This document shows, piece after piece, positions 56,822 to 64,000 of a stretch of DNA of 64,000 bases. The translations under genes were made by a program, and so were the position numbers. The notes beneath the pieces are model-generated. The model was given only the letters and a program-made list of their open reading frames with translations, ran no database searches and had not been told where the DNA came from. Within the stretch, counting starts at the first letter, position 1. Each line of letters starts with the position of its first letter. Origin of the DNA: Melampsora larici-populina 98AG31 (Eukaryota > Basidiomycota > Pucciniomycetes > Pucciniales > Melampsoraceae); assembly GCF_000204055.1 (NCBI RefSeq), contig NW_006768777.1:234936-298935 (forward strand). Direction: 5' to 3'.

Positions 56822-58437
56822 TACTGTATCAGGCACGTCGACAAATGATCCTAAAGATTCTTCTGGTTCGGACGAGCTCGAACTGTCAGGTAATACGAAG
56901 TCCGGCGTTTTGGCTGATTAAAGTTGACAGAGACTAGGTTCGGTGGAAGTTTAAGGTTTGATTGCGGGGTTGCGTGCGGAGTTACGGAGAGATGCGGTAT
57001 CAGTCTTTTTCTGAGACTGCCTGAGACGAGCCCTGGGACATACAGGGGTAGTATAATTTTTTCTCGAGTGGCGCTTGTTTTTGAGAGGCGTGTTTTGTTT
57101 TGAATCGCCGAAATTCTAAGCCTGTACACAGGTATTTTGTACAATTGGCGGATCAGAACGATCAGAACAATTTAAAGGAAAGTTAGGAAATGGAAGACAA
57201 ATAACTTACGTTAATTTGATCAAAACATCAAATCAAGAGGTTGAGTCAGCAAGAGTGCGAGCCGCACAGTCACTTATAAGCTCTGTGAAAACTAGAGCTA
57301 CAAAGTGACAAATCGAATGAAGCAAGAGAAACAATAAAAGAGATAAAAAGATGATCAAAAGGATTAATCGCTCCAAACAAGCCAATTGTAATGAAAAGTA
57401 CACCCTAATGGAAAACACTTACAACATTTCAGCTTTATAAGAAGCCGTTGATGAGAAGGTGTCAAAGATATAACATATCTTGGACGAGTAAGAGGTGACA
57501 AATTTCAGTCCAGATCATCCAAGTTTTGCTCCTTTACAACTTCAAGTCCAAGCCCCTTCATTGTACTCGATTCATGCTTTTCAAAACCTTTTCAAAGACT
57601 CTCCAGGATGTAACATCTGGAATCTGGACTCAGCTTCATGTTGAAGATTTTGTCAAATTCTGTCTTTTGGTCATCGTACGGGTCGTGGTCTGGGTTTCCC
57701 TACCAAGACGCGAATCGAGCAAAGTGAAAGAGACAATATAAAGAAGATTAAAATAAGGAACTAAAATACTTGATCGCTCCAAAAGAAAATGCTGAGGAAC
57801 AGATTACTGAAGTTCATCTTGAAGTCGCTCTGAGTCTGATCCGATTGAACATGAAAATATAAAAAACCTCAAATTTCAATTCATCTTTTTATCATCTATT
57901 CTTACGTTGATCTGTCAGATGAGGAAATGACAAGATTTTTAGGATGATCATGATCGATTGTGACCATGTAAGAAAATACAACGAGAGTTGAAACTTGAGC
58001 TGAGTTGAGAAACAAATAATGAACTATGGAGTGCCACCCTGTGCCACCATTCTTGACCACACTGTATGACGGGTGTACACAAAGCCACTATTTTCTGTAG
58101 CTGAGAGGGAGTCTCAGAGGAGTCTCAGAGCATCAGAGTCTCAGAAAAAGACTGATACTGTTACGCTCCCCGGAGTTACGTCGGAGCTGTCGAATTTCAG
58201 ATTACGAGATCTCGTTTAAATCTTTTAAGCTTTTGAAAATAGTTCGATCTTCGATTCTTTCCTATGATTACCACACTTGTAGTGAATTCAGTTTCCTCTT
58301 TAGTTTCTTCTTCTTTCTTTCAATTTACTTCAATTTTTCTTCCTTCTTTTAATTTTCTTTCTTCAGTTTCTCTTCTTTTCCTTTTCTTCTAATCTTTCTA
58401 TCTTCTCTTGGATCTTGTAATGATAGACTTAGCAATA
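56822..58437 (-). other. 1.6-kb 5' leader of the LTR element
   Basis: Between the 5' LTR and gag there is no long frame. A stretch of repeated GAGTCTCAGA units lies near 58110-58145, with a TTTTTCTGAGACTG complement near 57008-57021. Such a long leader is unusual for a gypsy element and could hold packaging or translation-control RNA structure. Confidence 0.5.
58427..58436 (-). promoter_or_regulatory. Primer-binding site, probable self-priming type
   Basis: One base inside the 5' LTR the transcript reads ATTGCTAAGT, the exact complement of ACTTAGCAAT inside the 5' LTR (58505-58514 on the minus strand). It does not resemble the usual tRNA 3'-end complement starting TGG. This matches the self-priming arrangement of the Tf1/sushi group. 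Confidence 0.6.
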
Positions 58438-58608
58438 TGATAGGACTTGAGGTGATGAGGCAAGATGCAAGAGTGAGAGAAAGGTCTTCTAGTATTGTAG
58501 TTAGATTGCTAAGTGAAGAACCTGTCCTCCACCCTCTACGGTGAGTAGTATGCCAACTGCTAAGTACACATAAGGATGCTGAGTATACATAAGTCATAGG
58601 TCATAACA
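58438..58608 (-). repeat. 5' LTR (171 bp)
   Basis: Identical to 51360-51530, followed by the CAACC duplication. Confidence 0.96.
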
Positions 58609-58946
58609 CAACCTATACCTTTAAGTTTGTGCAAGTATGAGATGATCTCCCACAGGTTTGGGCTGTGGAACTTTGCCAAGCTTATAAGAGAACTGTACTA
58701 TTGTGGATCAGCAGGGATCAGCACAGCTCAAATATGTGTGGGTGTTAAGTTCAATACAAGATGTCTGTATTAGGGGATATCTTGAACCAGCTTGAACCAG
58801 GTCCATCATGTTCACTCAATTCAATCATTCTTACTCAAGTGCTTCAACATCTGATGGGGCAATCACAATGGCTCAAGAGTTCTTTGATTTATTTGGTGCT
58901 GTCTTTTTTTGTGAGTTTTGGACAAAACTCAAAAAAATCCCTATTA

Positions 58947-59156
58947 GGGCAGTTCAAGTTCAACAAAAATGTTGTAAAATTATAAGTCTTTTGGCCTCCA
59001 TCTGCTGTAATATTTGACAATTCCAACTTTTGTTTGGACATACATGTGCTCCTCAGGTAGGGCTTTCTCAGAGTTTTTCAAAATTTCAACAATTGTAAGC
59101 AGCATCTTGCTGTAGGCACAGTTGTGTTTTAGTGCTTCTTCAAACTTGAACTGCCC
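58947..59156. mobile_element. MITE with GGGCAGTTCAAG ends, TA duplication
   Basis: GGGCAGTTCAAGTT at the left and its complement at the right (59143-59156) form a perfect 14-bp inverted repeat flanked by TA on both sides. The element is 210 bp with no coding capacity. TAGGGCAGGTCAAGG at 50705 may be a lone related end. Confidence 0.65.
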
Positions 59157-59367
59157 TATTGGACAATTCAAATTTGAAAATTTGGTCCAAAATTGGTTTT
59201 GGAACAGTTTTGGAAAAAAAAACCACATGTCAAACAAGCCAAAGGAATCTTGAACCACTGTAGGTAAAACAATGCATGAGTTCTGTGCCTTATGTCACAT
59301 CTCAATATCCCACATCTTGATAAATACCTTATCAAGAGTTGACCAATCCACAATCTCAACACCTTCA

Positions 59368-59537
59368 CACTACAAGAAAGATAATATTTTCTGGGCAGAA
59401 AATTAAATTATTGATACACAAAAATATTGAGAGGCCAGGAGAAGGGCAAAAAATAAATAAAAATATGCATCTTGTTCCCTGCGGTGAGAGCTTCACTCTC
59501 CATATTTTTCCATATTTTTACAGTCCGTATTGATAAG
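59368..59537 (+). repeat. Left 170-bp inverted repeat of the CACTA-type element
   Basis: Near-perfect inverted copy of 59887-60056; contains the small palindrome-like GTGAGAGCTTCACTCTC. Confidence 0.88.
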
Positions 59538-59886
59538 TGTACTAACAATAAACCTTCACAATCATCCAATTACAACCTGTAACAAGCACTGAGATTTGGC
59601 TCATTAGTGTTTAGAGAAACTTTTGATTTCTGAAAATACTCATAACTTTTTCAATTCCGGTCCAAAACGCTCGATTTTGGGTGCATTGGTAAGCTGGAAT
59701 TGTCCTCCAAATAGTTCATAATAGGACCACACAGCATGCTGGTCTGCTAAAAAAGATATAATCTTTTTTGTACATTTGTACATACAGATCCATAGAATGA
59801 TTGTCATACTAGCTACATAGTTCTTGACCTTATGAAAGTTTGAGAGGAAGAGTTCAGCTTTCTAATGCACTTAAAATCGAGTGTTT

Positions 59887-60056
59887 CTTATCAATACGGA
59901 CTGTAAAAATATGGAAAAATATGGAGAGTGAAGCTCTCACCGCAGGGAACAAGATGCATATTTTTATTTATTTTTTGCCCTTCTCCTGGCCTCTCAATAT
60001 TTTTGTGTATCAATAATTTAATTTTCTGCCCAGAAAATATTATATTTTGTGTAGTG
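59887..60056 (-). repeat. Right 170-bp inverted repeat of the CACTA-type element
   Basis: Near-perfect inverted copy of 59368-59537. Confidence 0.88.
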
Positions 60057-61631
60057 TCATATGATTATCTACCATATGGTCTTATTTGAATATTTCAAAG
60101 TTAATCAAGAATTATTGTTAACCAGTCAAATTTGATGATTTATTTTCAATATATTGTGAATTGAACCCAGAATCAAAGTCTCATGGTTGTGTCTATCCTG
60201 ATTATGAAAACACATCAGTACCCTTCATTTATGCTTGTTGACAAAAAATCCAGTACCATGATACTTCATGGAAAAATTCAATAATATGTGAATCTGGACC
60301 CTGGACCCTGAATCCAGACATATATTTTATGAGATTTGAAAATCTACATATGAGTCAAGAGGTTCATATCCAAATACATAATTACACTCTCTAGGATGAA
60401 TCCCATTGGATCTCCACCAATACCCAAACTGTACCTGTCCAAATAGTGGTTTCTGAGCAGTTTTGGAGCAGTTTTGCCACGTGTTATGACCTCTACAATT
60501 TATAGCAGAGCCTCTGCAGCCTTTGTACTCTTGAGGGCCTCAACGAGGTGGTGATCAATTTATAGGAGTAATCAAGAAACATCAAAAATTTATCATATCA
60601 TCAATCAACTTGAGAGTTTTAGTGCAAAAGTTGTGTTTTTCATATTTTTGTGAGAGTATTTTAGTTTCATTATCAATAATTCTTACATAGTCTTCATTTA
60701 TTTACATCCAGTTTATTCAATTTTATTCATCAGATTATAATCAGCAAGAATAAAAATAAATGCATACATAAAAAAGTTGAAAATATAGGTATATCAAGTT
60801 GGAAAATGGGTTTTAGGGTATTGATTGTCAGTTGTAAGGTTCAAGAAGGTTATAGTCTGAAAGAGAGTGATCATATTTGTCAGAAACAATCATTATCATG
60901 GGGATTGATAAGGGAGGAGTAAAGTTGTACAAGAAAGAGGTGTGAGTTGTCAGCTACTTTCTGGCTGACTCTTCACTAAAAAAGGTAGTAAGTACGGACT
61001 AGGAGGAAGTCTTCACTGGTACACCCAAGTGAATACTGTAGTTAGTTGACCTCTGAGGAGAGGATTTATAGCCAGTGGGATGGCTTAGTAATCCCTTTAA
61101 GGATCTTACTTAGAGCTCTGGTTGATCTTACAACTCTGGAGCCTGTAGTACTTTAGACTCTGAGGATTCAGAGGTGTTGCGGGGTACTTTAGACTTTTTT
61201 GAAGAGGAACCCTTTGTAAATTCCAAGCTTGGTCTATTAACTATTAATCCAATCAGCTCAGAACACCACCTGAGGTCTTACAACAACCTGAATAAAAGTA
61301 GAACTAGGATAATCAAGACACAACAATGCATATCACTATATTCAATATTCTTGGTGAAGAGTCAAGTAAGATGTGATGAAGAGTTTTGGAATGATAATAA
61401 GTTGAGTTTTTTCTTCCAGAGTGGGAAGAAGAGAGGTTTATATATTCTAGACCCAGGTGTTGACTTGTGGTTGGCACCCAGGTTTGCTTCTTCTTTGGGA
61501 TAGGTTTGGGTTAGGTTTACCATTATTATTTAAGTTATAGTAAGTCTTCTTACTTAAATGACTCTTGATACTGAGCCATGAGGTGTAATCTTTATGGTTT
61601 TAAACAGCTTAAATACATTTACATATGTATT
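60057..61631. other. 1.6-kb region without a supported gene
   Basis: AT-rich with short frames; nothing recognised on either strand. Confidence 0.4.
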
Positions 61632-61774
61632 CAGGGATGCAGGAGTGAGTATGAGTTTACTCAGTAAAGTGAGTATTTTTGCCTATTTGTGGCCCTGTAA
61701 ACCGGTACAAAGTGAGTATCAGTTGAGTATATACCTGTATTTACTCATACTTGGTACTCATTCCTGCATCCCTG
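61632..61774. mobile_element. hAT MITE (143 bp) related to hAT-2, perfect TSD
   Basis: The ends CAGGGATGCAGGAGTGAGTA and the complement of TACTCATTCCTGCATCCCTG match at 19 of 20 bases and are flanked by the perfect 8-bp duplication TATGTATT (61624-61631 and 61775-61782). The ends resemble those of hAT-2 (CAGGAATGCAGAAGTGAGT), and the interior GTACAAAGTGAGTATCAGTTGAGTAT resembles the hAT-2 right subterminal region. It is therefore probably a deletion derivative mobilised by an hAT-2-like transposase. Confidence 0.9.
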
Positions 61775-63181
61775 TATGTATTTCAAATGTCTCCATGTGT
61801 GTTTGTTAGTCTGTGATCCTGTGCACCGGGCTCAGAGCTGACAAGAGGGAAATTTGAGGTTGGTAAACAAGGGTACTACAGGGTTAATTTGTATGTAATG
61901 GTTGATTTGAGGGATTTAATGGTTGATAAGAGTTTGAGAGTGATTGTTAAAGTTATTATTACAAAGTGATTGATCAAAAATGATCCAATGATGAAGAGAA
62001 ATTAGTGATAGACATGAAAAGAAGTTAAAGCTGTCAAAAATGGAGGTTTTCAGCTAATTACATGTGTCAACACTTGTCAGATCAGGATGGATGATAGCTC
62101 AAATGACACAGAAGGTTTTATTTCAAAATGTACAACCTATAAACCACCAGTAACTGAGGATTTGTGAAAACATTGTAAGGAATCAAAGCAAATGGCGTGG
62201 ATTTTGATGTTTGCGCTTACATACACACATGTATTTACAACACAGAAAGCAAGCTTATTTTATCAATCTTTACAGCTCATTAACTATTCATCAAAGATTG
62301 GAAATAGGTCATGATATGCCACATATTGATGAGAATCATGAGATTTACAAGATGAGCTATAGTAATCAAAACTTGGAGCACATTAGAAAAAACTCAAAAT
62401 TCTAAAATTGCTTTTCAGCTATAAATATAAGGAAAACTCAACTGTATTCATCATAAGAAGATCTGTCCATTGTTTATATACATCAATTGATCAATTTCAA
62501 AGCTTAAATCATGTCATTCATTAGTAATAACCTCATCATAAGATTGAATCAGAGGGACTTTGAGGTATTTTGATAGATTTTGAGGCTGTTGACCTTTATT
62601 CAAATATTGTAATTGAAGTTATAGAGTATCAGAATGTGGGTTTTGGTTGTTGTTCCCCTTTTTTCTCTATCATATACAACATCATCATTTTGTTTATCAT
62701 TATAAACTTATTTTAATAGTACCTGCTCACTTAAATACACTCTTTTTTATAGCTACTAGGGCATAAGCGGGCCCGCCTGCGCACTCAAAAAACCCCATCA
62801 AACTTAAGGCCTATAGTGAAAGACCTTGGTGCTACACTACATAGGAATGTAAGAGGCACATACCTTCAAGGGACACAGAATCTGTATCCAACACTACATT
62901 GTAACTCAATCTGTAGGTACATGCCAAGTGTTGGAACCTGTGATTCTGGCCAGGTTGAGGCTTAGTTAAGCTTGATTCCAAGATTGATGCAAAGCTACTT
63001 GTTCCCACCAATTTAAGTGGCCTTCACTTTTAGCAACCCGGCTTACATGATCTGTGTGCTATTAAACAAGCATGTAACATACACATGACACCTTGATCTC
63101 AATAGGGTGCAAGTAATTGAGCAGGGGATAGTGCTTTCTACAATATATGCTTTTTGGGAGACAATGCGCTGAGCAAAGCGG
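61775..63181. other. 1.4-kb region without a supported gene
   Basis: AT-rich with short frames. A plus-strand piece near 62860-63000 reads Cys-containing protein-like sequence but is broken by stops. Confidence 0.4.
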
Positions 63182-63631
63182 GTGACATACATAGGCACAG
63201 CACTTTGTGTTTTTGAAAAGCACATAGGATTGATAAAGCATGTGGAGTGCACACAGGAAACACAGTTTTTTGTGAAATTTGCAGGGGAAGGAGATTGGAA
63301 TAAAAGAATTGTTGTACAATACAATGGATGGTGGTGTAGCGTGTATACTTTGAGGGGGGATGCTATTAAGAAAGCAACTAACATACATGTTGTGAGTGGA
63401 CTTCAAAAGAACATGATTCAAAAAGCACAGAATAGGGCTTTTACTTGTAAGTTGCTTTTTGGGAAACAATACAGGTGGTGCACAGACAATAGTATAAATA
63501 CCGCTTGGAACTCAGCTGATGAATCCACATCATTCAATGCTACCCATGGCTACACGCAAGTGAGTTGTAAGTGGGAAGCCGAGAGGATCTGGTGTTCAAT
63601 TGTCCCAAGGCTTATTCACCAGCAATGCTGA
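63182..63631 (+). CDS. Unidentified cysteine/tryptophan-rich ORF (149 codons)
   Basis: An open frame of 149 codons ends RLIHQQC. It opens at a GTG codon; no ATG lies at its head, so an upstream exon would be needed, or it is a remnant. It has seven Cys and several Trp (YNGWWCSVYTLRGD, YRWCTDNS, CKWEAERIWCSIV), a composition seen in extracellular proteins, but I see no signal peptide. A short upstream stretch (MLFGRQCAEQSG near 63148) resembles the internal LLFGKQYRWCTD, hinting at a duplicated module. The family is not recognised. Confidence 0.35.
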   Translation: MTYIGTALCVFEKHIGLIKHVECTQETQFFVKFAGEGDWNKRIVVQYNGWWCSVYTLRGDAIKKATNIHVVSGLQKNMIQKAQNRAFTCKLLFGKQYRWCTDNSINTAWNSADESTSFNATHGYTQVSCKWEAERIWCSIVPRLIHQQC

Positions 63632-64000
63632 CTGGGTATAAGGCTTTTGGGGGGGGAATCCAGATTTAAGAAGAGAAATAAAGAGAAATTTACTTTAGTG
63701 TTGAAGTGTTGTGACTTATAAAATCTTTTGGGAATAATATCAAAAAGATATTGTGCTTTTTTCTCTCACTTATCAGATTGGAATAACACTATAAGTGTTG
63801 AGAGACAATTAAAAACAGTTGCTATTTCATTTAAAACTCGTGCTCTTGGTTTTTTGAAAGTCAATGATGATATATTTCTCTACTGATACTATTGATACTG
63901 ATCAGTACTCAATTCAACAGAAGTTCCCCTTTTCTAATTGTCTTGTTTTAAAAGGGTAGTCTTATGAAAGTTTTCCATAACTTTAAAGATCAATTAAAAC
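63632..64000. other. 3' edge of window, no gene seen
   Basis: AT-rich, low-complexity sequence; nothing supported. Confidence 0.4.

Larger units (their letters stand above)
51360..58608 (-). mobile_element. Ty3/gypsy chromovirus LTR retrotransposon, complete (7,249 bp)
   Basis: The element has 171-bp LTRs at 51360-51530 and 58438-58608 that are identical by eye. Each starts TG and ends CA, and the element is flanked by the perfect 5-bp duplication CAACC (51355-51359 and 58609-58613). It is transcribed on the minus strand: 5' LTR at right, a 1.6-kb leader, gag, pol with protease, reverse transcriptase, RNase H, integrase and chromodomain, a purine-rich tract, then the 3' LTR. The pol order (RT-RH-IN) and the chromodomain place it in the chromoviruses. 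Identical LTRs imply a very recent insertion. One in-frame stop lies in pol. Confidence 0.97.
59368..60056. mobile_element. CACTA-type non-autonomous element with 170-bp inverted repeats
   Basis: The element begins CACTACAAGAAA and ends TGTAGTG, the CACTA terminus, and is flanked by the 3-bp duplication TCA (59365-59367 and 60057-60059). The first and last 170 bases (59368-59537 and 59887-60056) are near-perfect inverted copies, differing mainly in the outer 20 bases. The 349-bp centre carries weaker inverted similarity (the AAACGCTCGATTTTGGGTGC region against AAACACTCGATTTTAAGTGC). It has no coding capacity. The long arms are unusual for CACTA, so a foldback-like derivative is possible. Confidence 0.85.

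Overview
The window looks like nuclear DNA of a basidiomycete, most probably a rust fungus (Pucciniales). It is AT-rich, its genes are broken by many 50-110 bp GT-AG introns, its single-copy genes are ordinary eukaryotic housekeeping genes, and much of the rest is DNA transposons and MITEs plus one chromovirus-type LTR retrotransposon. The rust assignment is inference from gene style and one secreted-protein family; no marker gene is present.

Layout. 1-4.3 kb: a small secreted cysteine-rich protein (+) and a carnosine N-methyltransferase-like gene (-). 4.6-7.5 kb: a hAT transposon (hAT-1). 9.1-14.9 kb: a tandem pair of monocarboxylate-transporter-like MFS genes with identical exon structure, including a 10-nt micro-exon. 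15.06-19.0 kb: a second hAT transposon (hAT-2) with a perfect 8-bp target-site duplication. 19-21.4 kb: unidentified minus-strand frames. 22.1-25.9 kb: a two-gene PIF/Harbinger transposon. 28.9-33.2 kb: an SREBP-type bHLH membrane-bound transcription factor, 1,310 aa in six exons. 34.4-41.8 kb: a segmental tandem duplication carrying two paralogous intronless C2H2 zinc-finger genes, each followed by about 0.3-kb tandem repeats. 42.9-44.8 kb: unidentified minus-strand exons. 46.5-49.6 kb: ESCRT-III VPS2/CHMP2 (+) and UMP-CMP kinase URA6 (-), convergent. 51.36-58.61 kb: a complete Ty3/gypsy chromovirus with identical 171-bp LTRs and a CAACC duplication. 59-62 kb: several non-autonomous elements. 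The last 2 kb holds one unidentified ORF.

Several structures were confirmed by hand arithmetic. The spliced exons of the SREBP gene (3,933 nt), both transporters (1,302 and 1,311 nt), VPS2 (720 nt) and URA6 (693 nt) are all multiples of three and open throughout. By contrast, all five long transposon coding regions other than gag (two hAT transposases, Harbinger transposase, Harbinger Myb/SANT protein, gypsy pol) contain exactly one visible in-frame stop. Most of these can be explained by a C-to-T change. The Harbinger transposase also has Lys in place of the expected catalytic Glu.

The host genes do not form one pathway. The points most worth a second look are the duplicated zinc-finger locus with its internal protein repeats and repeated 3' flank, the self-priming signature and lone pol stop of the LTR element, the micro-exon/GC-AG intron transporter pair, and the hAT-2-related MITE.
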